Positions 23,980 through 32,559 of a DNA stretch of 64,000 nucleotides are shown in pieces. The first letter of the stretch is position 1. Every line of letters starts with the position of its first letter. The DNA comes from JAJDTT01 sp965116695 (lineage in GTDB: Bacteria > Acidobacteriota > UBA6911 > RPQK01 > JAJDTT01). The notes below the pieces were generated by a model that was not told the origin of the DNA, searched no databases, and saw only the letters and a list, made by a program, of their open reading frames with translations. Where the stretch lies: contig OZ220706.1 in the NCBI GenBank assembly GCA_965116695.1, positions 3,100,001-3,164,000 of the forward strand, read 5' to 3'. The position numbers were made by a program, and so were the translations under genes.

Positions 23980-25980
23980 ATGATTGAACTGGGTCGATAC
24001 TGTCTGCTTGGCGGCCTAGCTCTGTCCGGCTACGGCGCCGTCGCGGCGGCCGTCGCGGGGCGAAGGAAGAACCTGGCCCTGGCCCGGAGCGCCGAGAACA
24101 GCCTGGTGGCGGCCTTCGTAATCGTCGTGGCGGCCTCCGCCTGCCTCATCCGTCTCCTCATGACGGACGATTTCCGCGTGCAATACGTCGCACAGTACAG
24201 CGCGAGCAACATCCCCGCGGTCTACAAGTTCACGGCGTTCTGGGGCGGCCAGGCGGGGAGCCTGCTCATGTGGGCCCTGGTGCTGGCCTTCTTCTGCCTG
24301 GTGGCGGTGATCCAGAACCGGGACAAGAACCGGAAGTTGATGCCCTATGCCACCGCCGTGATGGCCGGGATCTTGTGCTTTTTCATGATCCTGCTGGCCT
24401 TCGCCACCAACCCCTTCGACACCTTGCCTCCCGAACGGGTGCCTGCCGACGGCAACGGTCTCAATCCTCTGCTCCAGAACTCGTACATGGTGATCCACCC
24501 GCCGATTCTCTACCTGGGCTACATCGGCCTGACCATACCGTTCGCCTTCGCCATGGCCGCCCTCATGTCCCGCACGCTGGACACGTCGTGGATCCGCGTA
24601 ACCCGCCGCTGGACCCTGGTGGCCTGGATCTTCCTCACCATGGGCTTCACGCTGGGCGGGGTCTGGGCCTACGAGGAGCTGGGATGGGGAGGATACTGGG
24701 CGTGGGACCCGGTGGAGAACTCTTCCTTCATGCCCTGGCTCTTCGCCACCGCTTTCCTGCACTCCATCATGATCACCGAGAAGAAGGGGATGCTGAAGCT
24801 GTGGAATTTCATCCTGGTCCTGGTGGCCTTCGAGCTTTCCATCTTCGGCACTTTCATCACCCGGAGCGGTGTCATTTCGTCGGTCCACTCCTTCGCCATA
24901 TCCAACCTGGGACCGATGCTTGCGGTCTTCCTGTTGATTTCGACCCTGTTCGGGGTCTTCTGGATCGTCCGCAGGTCGGATCAGCTCCGGAGCGAGCAGA
25001 AGATGACGTCCTTCCTCTCCCGGGAAGCGACCTTCCTGTTGAACAACCTGCTGTTCGTCTCCATCTGCTTCGCCATCTTCTGGGGAACCGTCTTTCCCAT
25101 CGTCTCGGAATGGGTCCAGGGGGAGAAGATCACGGTTGCGGCACCCTTTTTCAACCAGGTCACCTGGCCCCTGGCCCTGACCCTCCTGGCGCTCACCGGG
25201 ATCTGCCCCCTGATCGCCTGGAGGAAGGCCTCCTTCAAGAATTTCCGGCGGAACTTCCTGATTCCCCTGGCCGGCGGACTGCTCTTTGGAGGGCTGGCGC
25301 TTTTTTTGGGCGTGCGGAGCATGATTCCTCTGCTCTTCTATTCCGCCAGCGGCTTCGTGGCCTTCTGCGTCTTCTTCGAATTCTACAAGGGCGCCCGGGC
25401 CCGCCAAGGCATCCGGTCCTCCTCGTTCCTAGTGGCGCTGAAGGATCTGACCCTCATGAACAAGCGCCGCTACGGCGGCTTCATCATCCACCTGGGGGTC
25501 GTCGTGGCCTTCATCGGCATCATTTCCAGCTCGTTCTTCGCCTCTGAGGAGCTGGTGACCGTGAACCGGGACGAGGAGTTCAAGCTGGGGCAGTACACCC
25601 TCAAGTTCCATGAGCTGGTCCAGAGATCGGATCCGGAGAAGAACGTCGTCTACGCTCGGATCAGCGGCTACGAGGACCAGGAGCCCATCGGCAACTTCTT
25701 TCCGCAGAAGCACTTCCACCACAAGAACGAGCAGCCCATGAGCGAAGTGGCCATCCGCCGCACCCTCATGGACGACATCTACGTGGTGCTGTCCGGTTAC
25801 AACGAAGACCTGACCCAGGCGACGTTCCACGTCTTCCTCAACCCCATGGTCCAGTGGGTCTGGATCGGCATCGGCATCATGGTCCTGGCGGGAGTCTTCC
25901 TCTTTTTCCCCGACAAGAAGCCGGTTGCGCGAGCTCGCGTTCGGCGCCGGAGAAAGAGAATTCGAACCGAAGCCGCCTGA
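23980..25980 (+). CDS. ccmF: Cytochrome c haem lyase subunit CcmF
   Basis: This 666-residue polytopic protein is the core of the haem lyase that ligates haem from CcmE to apocytochrome c on the periplasmic side. It has many membrane segments, the conserved VIHPPILYLGY segment near residue 170, and the tryptophan-rich WWD signature WGGYWAWDPVENSSFMPWL near residue 234. Length matches the family (about 630-670). A large periplasmic region near the C-terminus precedes a final membrane helix and a basic tail. It follows ccmE by 6 nt. No CcmH or CcmG partner is visible in the window, which fits the reduced System I* suggested by CcmE. Confidence 0.95.
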   Translation: MIELGRYCLLGGLALSGYGAVAAAVAGRRKNLALARSAENSLVAAFVIVVAASACLIRLLMTDDFRVQYVAQYSASNIPAVYKFTAFWGGQAGSLLMWALVLAFFCLVAVIQNRDKNRKLMPYATAVMAGILCFFMILLAFATNPFDTLPPERVPADGNGLNPLLQNSYMVIHPPILYLGYIGLTIPFAFAMAALMSRTLDTSWIRVTRRWTLVAWIFLTMGFTLGGVWAYEELGWGGYWAWDPVENSSFMPWLFATAFLHSIMITEKKGMLKLWNFILVLVAFELSIFGTFITRSGVISSVHSFAISNLGPMLAVFLLISTLFGVFWIVRRSDQLRSEQKMTSFLSREATFLLNNLLFVSICFAIFWGTVFPIVSEWVQGEKITVAAPFFNQVTWPLALTLLALTGICPLIAWRKASFKNFRRNFLIPLAGGLLFGGLALFLGVRSMIPLLFYSASGFVAFCVFFEFYKGARARQGIRSSSFLVALKDLTLMNKRRYGGFIIHLGVVVAFIGIISSSFFASEELVTVNRDEEFKLGQYTLKFHELVQRSDPEKNVVYARISGYEDQEPIGNFFPQKHFHHKNEQPMSEVAIRRTLMDDIYVVLSGYNEDLTQATFHVFLNPMVQWVWIGIGIMVLAGVFLFFPDKKPVARARVRRRRKRIRTEAA

Positions 25981-26008
25981 TTCGCGGACAGCGTTGCGAG
26001 GATTCCTC

Positions 26009-26314
26009 ATGGAATTGATCATCGCTCCCATTCTCTTCATCGGAATGGTCCTTTACGTGGCCTATCCCCTGTTGTGGGCCGATACCAATGTGAAACCTCC
26101 GCCGGAAGCGCCTCGAAGCGACCGGGAGGCGATCCTGCGGCAGAAGGAGGACGTCGTCGCCGACCTCAAGGACATCGAGATGGATTACCGAATGGGAAAG
26201 CTCTCGCCGCAGGACTACCAGGATCTGAAATCCGAATACGAGGAAAGGGCCGTGGAGGCCTTCGAGCAGGTCGAGGCGCTGGAGCGGAAGAAAGAGCGAA
26301 AAACCAGAGCCTGA
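26009..26314 (+). CDS. Small CcmI N-terminal-like protein
   Basis: The 101-residue product starts with a membrane helix (LIIAPILFIGMVLYVAYPLLW) and continues as a charged helix with the pattern VVADLKDIEMDYRMGKLSPQDY...EYEERAVEAFEQVEALE. That is the arrangement of the N-terminal part of CcmI/CycH-type cytochrome c biogenesis proteins, without the TPR part. Its place between ccmF and ccmA supports a role in cytochrome c assembly. The ATG at 26009 is chosen because the helix starts there; a longer in-frame start at 25925 would overlap the end of ccmF. The gap to ccmA is 9 nt. Confidence 0.7.
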   Translation: MELIIAPILFIGMVLYVAYPLLWADTNVKPPPEAPRSDREAILRQKEDVVADLKDIEMDYRMGKLSPQDYQDLKSEYEERAVEAFEQVEALERKKERKTRA

Positions 26315-26323
26315 CCCATCCTG

Positions 26324-27046
26324 ATGCCGCTTCGGATCAGCCACCTCACCAAGCGGTTCGGGGCCTTTCGGGCCGTTTCGGACCTGACCCTCGAGATCGA
26401 AAAGGGCCAATTCGCCGCCCTGTTCGGGCCCAACGGCGCCGGGAAGACGACCCTGCTGAAACTGGTCGCCGGCCTGCTCAAGCCCACGAGCGGGACCATC
26501 TCCCTCCATTTCAACGGGTCCGGCGTCGAACGGCGCCATGTCGGCTACGTCTCCCACCAGAGTCTGCTCTACCAGGAGATGACCGGGTTCGAGAACCTGC
26601 GGTTCTACTCGCGGCTCTACGGCGTCGCACGACCGCGGGAACGGGTCCGCAGGGTCCTGGAGAAGATGGGACTCGCCGGAGCCGGAGAGCAATTGGTCCG
26701 GGAGTACTCCCGGGGCATGAAACAGCGGCTCACATTGGGGCGCGCCCTGCTGCACGAGCCCAACCTGCTGCTGTTGGACGAGCCCTACGTGGGTCTGGAC
26801 CAGCAGGGCAACCGGCTTCTGACGAGAATTCTCCGAAGTCTCAAGGACGGGGCCCACACCGTAATACTGGCAACCCACAACCTGGCGGAGGGCCTGGAAC
26901 TGTGCGACCGGGTCCTGATCCAGCACCGGGGATCCCTGGTGTACGACCGGAGCTCCAGGGGATTGGACCGGCGCGAGGTGGAGACGGCCTACCGGGGAGC
27001 CGTGGAGGGGAATCGGACGGCATCCCGCTTTGGGCAATCAGAATGA
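26324..27046 (+). CDS. ccmA: Haem exporter ATPase CcmA
   Basis: CcmA is the cytoplasmic ATPase of the CcmABCD complex, which releases holo-CcmE. The 240-residue protein has a Walker A GPNGAGKTTLLK (residue about 36), a signature YSRGMKQRL (about 127), a Walker B LLLLDEPYVGLD (about 148) and the switch histidine in ATHNLAEG. Length is slightly above the usual 200-220. It lies between the CcmI-like gene and the NupC-like transporter gene. Because general ABC ATPases share these motifs, the assignment rests mainly on operon context with ccmB, ccmC and ccmD. Confidence 0.9.
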   Translation: MPLRISHLTKRFGAFRAVSDLTLEIEKGQFAALFGPNGAGKTTLLKLVAGLLKPTSGTISLHFNGSGVERRHVGYVSHQSLLYQEMTGFENLRFYSRLYGVARPRERVRRVLEKMGLAGAGEQLVREYSRGMKQRLTLGRALLHEPNLLLLDEPYVGLDQQGNRLLTRILRSLKDGAHTVILATHNLAEGLELCDRVLIQHRGSLVYDRSSRGLDRREVETAYRGAVEGNRTASRFGQSE

Positions 27047-27059
27047 CGGCGGTTGAATC

Positions 27060-28358
27060 GTGAGCTGGTGGAACCTTTACTCGGCGCTCGGATGCTGCAC
27101 GCTGGTCCTACTGGCCTGGCTCACTTCCACGAACCGGCGCGGCGTCTCGTGGAGAACGTCGGCAGCAGCCGCCGCGGCGCTGGCGGTGATGGGAGTCGTG
27201 GTCTTCTTGTGGCCCTCCTTCCGGCATGTTCTGGTGGCGCTCAACGGTGCCGTGAGCACTCTGCTGACCGCCTCCGGCGCCGGCGCCCGATTCCTCTTCG
27301 GTCCTCTTTTCTCGGGTCCCGGTCAAGAGGGAACCCTGGGCTTCATCCTGGCCTTCCAGGTCTTTCCCGCCGTGGTCTTCTTCTCGGTGATCATCTCCCT
27401 GCTCTACCACTTCGGAGTTCTTCCCTTCGTGGTGAGAACCATCGCCCGCTGGGTTCACCGCGGCTTCGGCCTCAGCGGGGCGGAAGCGCTGGCCACCAGC
27501 AGCAACCTGTTCTTCGGCGTCGAATCGACGCTGACGGTCCGGCCCTTTCTGGAGCGCATGACCCGCTCCGAACTGATGATGCTCCTGACGTCCGGCCTCT
27601 CCACCATCGCCAGCTCGGTGCTGGCCGTCTACGCCGGCCTTCTGGAGCCCATCTTCCCCTACATCGCGGGGCACCTGATCTCCGCCTCCGTCCTGTCCAT
27701 CCCCGCCGCCGTCCTGATGGCCAAGATCATCGTTCCCGAAGGAGAAGAACCGGGGACCCGGGGTTCCGTGCCTCCCCTGGGGGACATCGGAAAGTCCCGG
27801 CACTGGATGGGGAGCATCATCCAGGGAGCCAACGACGGCGTTCGCCTGTCGGTGGGAGTCGGCGCTCTTCTGATCGGAATCCTGGGGCTGGTCGAGTTGC
27901 TGGACGTAATCTTGGGGGCAACGGCGGGCTGGATCTCGAGTCTGGCGCTCCAGGAGGAGTTCCGGCCGACGCTGCAGATGATTCTGGGCTGGGTCGCCTA
28001 TCCTCTCATTCTTTGTCTCGGGCTGACTCCGGACGAGTGGCCGGTCGCCGCCCGGCTCGTCGGGGAGCGCTGGATCCTGACCGAGGTCGTGGCCTATCAG
28101 GATCTGGCGCGCATGGTGGCGGACGGCAGTCTGTCGCCCCGCGGCATAATGATCCTGAGCTACGCTCTATGTGGCTTCACCCATGTGGCGTCGGTGGCCA
28201 TCTTCGTGGGAGGGCTTTCGGTGCTGGTTCCGGCTCGACGGAACGACCTGGCCAGCCTCAGTTGGCCCGCCTTCTGGGCGGCCACCCTGGCCACGCTCAT
28301 GACCGGAGCGGCGGCGGGAGCCTTTTTTCACGGTCAGGAAGGGTTGATGGGGATTTGA
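27060..28358 (+). CDS. NupC/CNT-family transporter homologue with altered substrate motif
   Basis: The 432-residue membrane protein aligns along its length with concentrative nucleoside transporters: LAFQVFPAVVFFSVIISLLYHFG, GLSGAEALATSSNLFFG, MTRSELMMLLTSGLSTIASSVL, LTEVVAYQDL and YALCGF. In characterised CNTs the hairpin reads G-Q-T-E-A-P-L and provides nucleoside contacts; here it is GVESTLTV, one residue shorter, with Gln and the TEAP turn missing. The later CGFANF motif reads CGFTHV. It therefore probably does not carry an ordinary nucleoside, or uses a different binding mode. It sits between ccmA and ccmB, and its TGA overlaps the TTG of ccmB, so it is co-translated with the cytochrome assembly genes. 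Its substrate is unknown. Confidence 0.75.
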   Translation: MSWWNLYSALGCCTLVLLAWLTSTNRRGVSWRTSAAAAAALAVMGVVVFLWPSFRHVLVALNGAVSTLLTASGAGARFLFGPLFSGPGQEGTLGFILAFQVFPAVVFFSVIISLLYHFGVLPFVVRTIARWVHRGFGLSGAEALATSSNLFFGVESTLTVRPFLERMTRSELMMLLTSGLSTIASSVLAVYAGLLEPIFPYIAGHLISASVLSIPAAVLMAKIIVPEGEEPGTRGSVPPLGDIGKSRHWMGSIIQGANDGVRLSVGVGALLIGILGLVELLDVILGATAGWISSLALQEEFRPTLQMILGWVAYPLILCLGLTPDEWPVAARLVGERWILTEVVAYQDLARMVADGSLSPRGIMILSYALCGFTHVASVAIFVGGLSVLVPARRNDLASLSWPAFWAATLATLMTGAAAGAFFHGQEGLMGI

Positions 28359-29068
28359 CTCCCATTCGCGGCGTTCTGGACGGGCTGGGTCTGATCTGGA
28401 TCCTGGCCGAGAAGGATCTCCGAATCGAACTCAGGTCATTTCAGGCCTTTTTCACCACCCTGTTCTTTTCGTTCCTGATTCTGATGGTGTTCAACTTCGC
28501 ATTCGACCCGGCGAACCCGGCGACGAGAGAGGCGGCCCCGGGTATCCTCCCGGGCATCCTCTGGGTGGCCCTGATCTTTCCCGGGGTGATCCAGCTCAAC
28601 CGCTCGTTCCAATCGGAGCGGGAGGAAGGGACGCTGCTGGGGATTCTCCTCTCCCCCATGGACCGGGGCCTCATCTATCTCGGCAAGTTCCTGGCCAACT
28701 GGATTTTTCTGCTGGTCGTAAACCTGTCGACCCTGGCCATCTTCATGGCCGTCTACAATTTTCCCCTGACTTCGAGCGTATATTGGATGCTGCTATTGAT
28801 CCTCCTCGCCAGTCTGGGTTTTTCGGCCGTGGGGACATTGTTCGGAGCCATGGTCTCCAGCATCCGGACCCGCGAGGTCCTGCTTCCGATTCTGTTGTTC
28901 CCCATCGTCATTCCCGTGATCCTGGCGGCGGTGAACGGCAGCACGGAGGTGCTGCTGGGGGAAAATTTCCGCTTATTCTTCCAATGGATTAAGATACTGG
29001 TCGCCTTTGACGTGATCTTCCTGGCGGCCTCCTATCTGGTATTCGAGTATGTGGTCGAAGAATCTTGA
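28355..29068 (+). CDS. ccmB: Haem exporter permease CcmB
   Basis: CcmB is a six-helix membrane subunit of the CcmABCD complex. The 237-residue product begins LTPIRGVLDGLGLIWILAE and has family landmarks KDLRIELRS, FAFDP, GILWVALIFPGVIQLNRSF, E-EEGTLLGILLSPMD and TREVLLPILLFPIVIPVILAA. The start is taken as TTG 28355, which overlaps the preceding TGA (28356-28358) in a TTGA arrangement; no ATG or GTG fits better. Its 3' end overlaps ccmC by 20 nt. Confidence 0.88.
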   Translation: MTPIRGVLDGLGLIWILAEKDLRIELRSFQAFFTTLFFSFLILMVFNFAFDPANPATREAAPGILPGILWVALIFPGVIQLNRSFQSEREEGTLLGILLSPMDRGLIYLGKFLANWIFLLVVNLSTLAIFMAVYNFPLTSSVYWMLLLILLASLGFSAVGTLFGAMVSSIRTREVLLPILLFPIVIPVILAAVNGSTEVLLGENFRLFFQWIKILVAFDVIFLAASYLVFEYVVEES

Positions 29069-29771
29069 CGCGGACCGGCAGACGATTCGCCGTTACACGG
29101 CTTGGGCCGGTTGGCTCCTGGCGCCAGCCTACCTGCTGGGAGCGTTGGCCCTCTACGCCACCTTCCTCTACGCCCCCACCGAGAAGGTCATGGGCGATGT
29201 CCAGCGGATCTTCTACTTCCATGTGGGGTCCGCCTGGAACGCCTTTCTGGCCTTCCTGGTGGTCTTCATCGCCAGTATCGCGTACCTCAGGACCCGGCGC
29301 GTCAAATGGGACCAGTTGGCCGTGGCGTCCACCGAGGTGGGGGTCGTGTTCACGACCATCACTCTGGTTACCGGATCGATCTGGGCCAAGCCGATCTGGT
29401 ACACCTGGTTGCCCTGGGGAGATCCCCGGGTCATGACCACGCTGGTGCTATGGCTGATGTACGTCTCGTACCTGATCCTCCGGAGCAGCCTTCCCGAGGG
29501 GGATCAGAAATACAAGTTCTGCGCCGTGCTGGGAATCATCGGATTCATCAACGTCCCCATCGTCTGGATGTCCATCCGCTGGTGGAGAACCCACCATCCG
29601 GTGGTCATCACGACCAGTGGCATGAACCTGGAAACCAGGATGGTGCACACGCTGATGGTCTCGGTATTCGCTTTCGCGGCCCTCTACGCCGTCCTTCTCT
29701 GCATGAGAACGTCGATGCGTCTTCAGGAGCGCGTGACTCGGGAAATGGAAGTGGAGGTCCTGGCCAAATGA
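29049..29771 (+). CDS. ccmC: Haem handling protein CcmC
   Basis: CcmC presents haem to CcmE through a tryptophan-rich periplasmic loop and two histidine ligands. The 240-residue protein has about six membrane segments, FYFHVGSAW with the first expected histidine, the loop WGDPRVMTTLVLWLMYVSYL and ETRMVHTLMVS with the second. The start codon lies inside the end of ccmB (20-nt overlap), which indicates coupled translation. Length agrees with the family. Confidence 0.92.
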   Translation: MWSKNLDADRQTIRRYTAWAGWLLAPAYLLGALALYATFLYAPTEKVMGDVQRIFYFHVGSAWNAFLAFLVVFIASIAYLRTRRVKWDQLAVASTEVGVVFTTITLVTGSIWAKPIWYTWLPWGDPRVMTTLVLWLMYVSYLILRSSLPEGDQKYKFCAVLGIIGFINVPIVWMSIRWWRTHHPVVITTSGMNLETRMVHTLMVSVFAFAALYAVLLCMRTSMRLQERVTREMEVEVLAK

Positions 29772-29784
29772 CGGAGAACGGATC

Positions 29785-29946
29785 GTGATCGGCTATCTTT
29801 TCGCCGCCTACATGGTCATCTGGACCCTGCTGTTCGCCTATCTTTTCCTGATCGCCCGGTCCCAGCGCCGGCTGGGGCGGCGGCTGGATTCCCTTTCCGC
29901 GGAGATCCAGGACCGCGGCGGCACTTCCGGGGGCTCCAAGTCCTGA
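29785..29946 (+). CDS. ccmD: Small CcmD-like membrane protein
   Basis: A 53-residue product starts at GTG 29785, 13 nt after ccmC. It reads VIGYLFAAYMVIWTLLFAY, then FLIARSQRRLGRRLDSL, so it has one membrane helix followed by a basic cytoplasmic tail. This is the expected build of CcmD, which stabilises the CcmABC-CcmE complex. Sequence conservation in this family is low, so the call depends on size, topology and position at the end of the operon. Confidence 0.7.
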   Translation: MIGYLFAAYMVIWTLLFAYLFLIARSQRRLGRRLDSLSAEIQDRGGTSGGSKS

Positions 29947-29950
29947 TTCC

Positions 29951-29969
29951 AGGGCGGGACATCCGCCCT
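29951..29969. promoter_or_regulatory. Inverted repeat touching the dnaK -35 box
   Basis: AGGGCGG (29951-29957) and CCGCCCT (29963-29969) are perfect 7-bp arms with a GACAT loop. The right arm shares its last T with the TTGACA at 29969. It starts 4 nt after the ccmD stop, so it could be a ccm operon terminator hairpin without a clear T-tract, or an operator for dnaK. It is not a CIRCE element. Confidence 0.4.
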
Positions 29970-29997
29970 TGACAGCCCCGATATCGAATCTTACTAG
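29969..29997 (+). promoter_or_regulatory. Sigma-70-type promoter of dnaK
   Basis: TTGACA at 29969-29974 is separated by 17 bp from TACTAG at 29992-29997. The -35 box is perfect and the -10 box is good. A strong ribosome-binding site, AGGAGG at 30018-30023, precedes the ATG at 30033 by 9 nt. Confidence 0.7.
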
Positions 29998-30032
29998 TCA
30001 TTAGCGCATAAACACGCAGGAGGAAGACCGAA

Positions 30033-31958
30033 ATGTCGAAAATCATCGGTATCGATCTGGGAACCACGAACTCCGTGGTGGCGGTGATGGAGGGGAACAA
30101 GCCCGCCGTCATCGCCAACCAGGAAGGCGGCCGCACGACTGCTTCAGTCGTCGCCATCACCAAGAGCGGCGAGCGCCTGGTGGGCCAGGTGGCCAAACGT
30201 CAAGCCATCACCAATCCCGAGAACACCGCCTACTCCATCAAGCGTTTCATGGGACGAAAGTTCAACGAAGTGAATGAAGAGATCGGGATGGTCCCCTACC
30301 GGGTCAACGCGGCGGGCAATGGCGATGCCCGGGTGGTCCTGGGGGGCAAGAACCACTCGCCGCCCGAGGTGTCGGCCATGATCCTGCAGAAACTCCGGTC
30401 CGCCGCCGAGGAGTATCTGGGCGAGAGCGTCACCCAGGCCGTCATCACCGTTCCGGCCTACTTCAACGACTCGCAGCGGCAAGCCACCAAGGACGCCGGG
30501 AAAATCGCGGGCCTGGAGGTCCTGAGGCTCGTCAACGAGCCGACGGCCGCGGCCCTGGCTTATGGCCTGGACCAGAAAACCGACCAGACCATCGCCGTCT
30601 TCGACTTCGGCGGCGGCACCTTCGACATCTCGATCCTGGAGGTCGGAGAGGGAATCGTCGAAGTCAAGGCCACCAACGGCGACACCCACCTGGGCGGCGA
30701 CAACATCGACCAGCGGCTCATCGACTGGGTCGTCGACGAGTTCCAGAAGGATCAGGGAATCGATCTCTCACGGGACAAGATGGCCCTGCAGCGGTTGAAG
30801 GAAGCGGCGGAAAAGGCCAAGACCGAACTCTCTACGACCCAGGAAACCGACATCAATCTACCGTTTATCACGGCCGACGCCAGCGGACCCAAGCACCTGA
30901 ACCTGAAGCTGACCCGGTCCCGCTTCGAGCGGTTGGTGGAGGACCTGCTGCAAAGGACCGTGGCGCCTTGCCGCCAGGCTCTGGCGGATGCCGCCATGAA
31001 TCCCCAGGACGTGGACGAGGTGGTTCTGGTCGGCGGCTCCACGCGGATCCCGAGAGTGCACGAGATCGTCCGCGAGTTCTTCGGCAAGGAGCCTCACAAG
31101 GGTGTCAACCCGGACGAGGTCGTGGGCGTGGGCGCGGCTGTCCAGGCCGGCGTCCTGGGCGGAGAGGTCAAGGACGTCCTGCTCCTGGACGTCACTCCGC
31201 TTTCTCTGGGGATCGAGACTCTGGGAGGCGTGGCCACCGTGCTGATTCCCAGGAACACGACCATTCCCACGCGCAAGAGCGAAGTCTTCTCCACCGCCGC
31301 CGACAGCCAGACTTCGGTGGAGGTCCACGTGCAGCAGGGCGAGCGGCCCATGGCCCGAGCCAACAAGTCTCTGGGCCGGTTTCACCTCACGGGAATTCCA
31401 CCCGCCCCCCGCGGCGTTCCTCAGATCGAAGTGACCTTCGACATCGACGCCAACGGCATCCTGAACGTGAGCGCCAAAGATCTGGGGACCGGAACGGAAC
31501 AGAAGATCACCATCACCGGCTCCAGCGGACTCAGCGACGACGAGATCCAGAATATGGTGAGGGAGGCTGAGGACCACAGCGAGGAAGACCGGCAGAAGAA
31601 GGAGGAGATCGAGGCCCGGAACCAAGCGGACAACCTGGTTTATTCCACCGAGAAACTGGTCAAGGAAAACCGCGACAAGATTCCGGAATCGGACGCCCAA
31701 GCCGTCGAGGCGGCCATCGCCGAGACTCGCAAGGCCATGGAAGGAGGCGACGTCGAGGCCATCAAGCAAAGCATGGAAAAGCTGCAACAGGCCTCGCACC
31801 AGGTGGCTCAGGCCATGTATCAACAGACTCAGCAGTCAGGACCTGGCGAGTCCCAACCGGGCGGACCCGGCGGGCCGGAGAATCCTGCGGGTGGCGCTCA
31901 AGAGGATGACGGCCCGGTGATTGACGCCGAATACGTCGACGCGGACGACAAGAAATAG
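30033..31958 (+). CDS. dnaK: Chaperone DnaK (Hsp70)
   Basis: DnaK is the cytoplasmic ATP-driven Hsp70 chaperone. The 641-residue protein has the phosphate-1 motif IGIDLGTTNSVVAV at the N-terminus, NEPTAAALAYGLD, the phosphate-2 motif DFGGGTFDISIL, the adenosine motif VVLVGGSTRIPRV, the linker DVLLLDVTPLSLGIETLGG and a C-terminal lid ending in the usual acidic tail (IDAEYVDADDKK). It stands alone, with its own promoter and no grpE or dnaJ beside it. Confidence 0.98.
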   Translation: MSKIIGIDLGTTNSVVAVMEGNKPAVIANQEGGRTTASVVAITKSGERLVGQVAKRQAITNPENTAYSIKRFMGRKFNEVNEEIGMVPYRVNAAGNGDARVVLGGKNHSPPEVSAMILQKLRSAAEEYLGESVTQAVITVPAYFNDSQRQATKDAGKIAGLEVLRLVNEPTAAALAYGLDQKTDQTIAVFDFGGGTFDISILEVGEGIVEVKATNGDTHLGGDNIDQRLIDWVVDEFQKDQGIDLSRDKMALQRLKEAAEKAKTELSTTQETDINLPFITADASGPKHLNLKLTRSRFERLVEDLLQRTVAPCRQALADAAMNPQDVDEVVLVGGSTRIPRVHEIVREFFGKEPHKGVNPDEVVGVGAAVQAGVLGGEVKDVLLLDVTPLSLGIETLGGVATVLIPRNTTIPTRKSEVFSTAADSQTSVEVHVQQGERPMARANKSLGRFHLTGIPPAPRGVPQIEVTFDIDANGILNVSAKDLGTGTEQKITITGSSGLSDDEIQNMVREAEDHSEEDRQKKEEIEARNQADNLVYSTEKLVKENRDKIPESDAQAVEAAIAETRKAMEGGDVEAIKQSMEKLQQASHQVAQAMYQQTQQSGPGESQPGGPGGPENPAGGAQEDDGPVIDAEYVDADDKK

Positions 31959-32016
31959 GAGCGCTCCGTGTGGGCGCCCTCTTCGCTTCCGGTTCCGGCC
32001 ATGCCGACCGAAGACA

Positions 32017-32535
32017 TCAACAGGAATCGATCCCGGCCACGCTCCGCTCGGCCTTCCTGAGACGTTCCCTGAGCTTGGCGAACGTCCGTCCTATTCTCCG
32101 CTGCGCTCTCTCCGAGCCGGAGTTTCCCGAAAGCAGATCCTTGACCCGGCGGAAGGAGTGCTCCAAATCAGGAAGGATCCTGGCGGTCCGGGTGGGGTCG
32201 TAGGGGATACAGACCCGGTCCAATCCCAACTCGGTGAAGATCACCAGGTAGCGAACGCTGGTGATGTCGGGACAGACGACTTTCTTGGATCCGGCACGGA
32301 TCTCAAACCCCAGAAACGTGTCCATGATCCGGGGGCTGCACTTTCTTCCCGGCAGGCTGACAAAGCGAACTCGTCCGTCCAGTACATGTTCCTTGTAGAG
32401 GGCCTCGATGCAGTCCATCTCAAGTTCGATGCCTTCCGTATCCATGTCCCGCACCGGCTTGGCCAAGGGCGAAGTCCCCTTTTGAATTCTAATAGATTCT
32501 ATCGCTTCGGCGGTTCCAACGAATGAGTGGGCCAC
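32017..32535 (-). CDS. Hypothetical protein
   Basis: I do not recognise this family. The 172-residue product starts at GTG 32535; an internal ATG at 32445 (MDTEGIELEMDCIEALYKEH) is an alternative start giving about 142 residues. It looks soluble, without signal peptide or membrane helix, and ends with a strongly basic stretch (RIGRTFAKLRERLRKAERS). The middle has a balanced mix of hydrophobic and charged residues (FLGFEIRAGSKKVVCPDITS) typical of a folded protein. It converges on dnaK and diverges from the DedA-type gene. An overlapping plus-strand frame looks less protein-like. Confidence 0.5.
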   Translation of the reverse strand: MAHSFVGTAEAIESIRIQKGTSPLAKPVRDMDTEGIELEMDCIEALYKEHVLDGRVRFVSLPGRKCSPRIMDTFLGFEIRAGSKKVVCPDITSVRYLVIFTELGLDRVCIPYDPTRTARILPDLEHSFRRVKDLLSGNSGSERAQRRIGRTFAKLRERLRKAERSVAGIDSC

Positions 32536-32559
32536 ATCGGAACCCGAACAGGCCCATGA

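Noticed and set aside
24016..25407. A 463-codon minus frame across ccmF
   Set aside because: Composition (Gly, Gln, Glu, His runs) is that of the complement of a hydrophobic membrane protein; ccmF is certain.
29951..30032. CIRCE or sigma-32 element upstream of dnaK
   Set aside because: No TTAGCACTC-N9-GAGTGCTAA is present, and the TTGACA/CCCGATAT spacing does not fit a sigma-32 promoter; a sigma-70-type promoter explains the region.
31921..32526. A 201-codon plus-strand frame overlapping the end of dnaK and the unknown minus gene
   Set aside because: It starts inside dnaK in another frame, has no recognisable motif, and the opposing minus frame has more protein-like composition.
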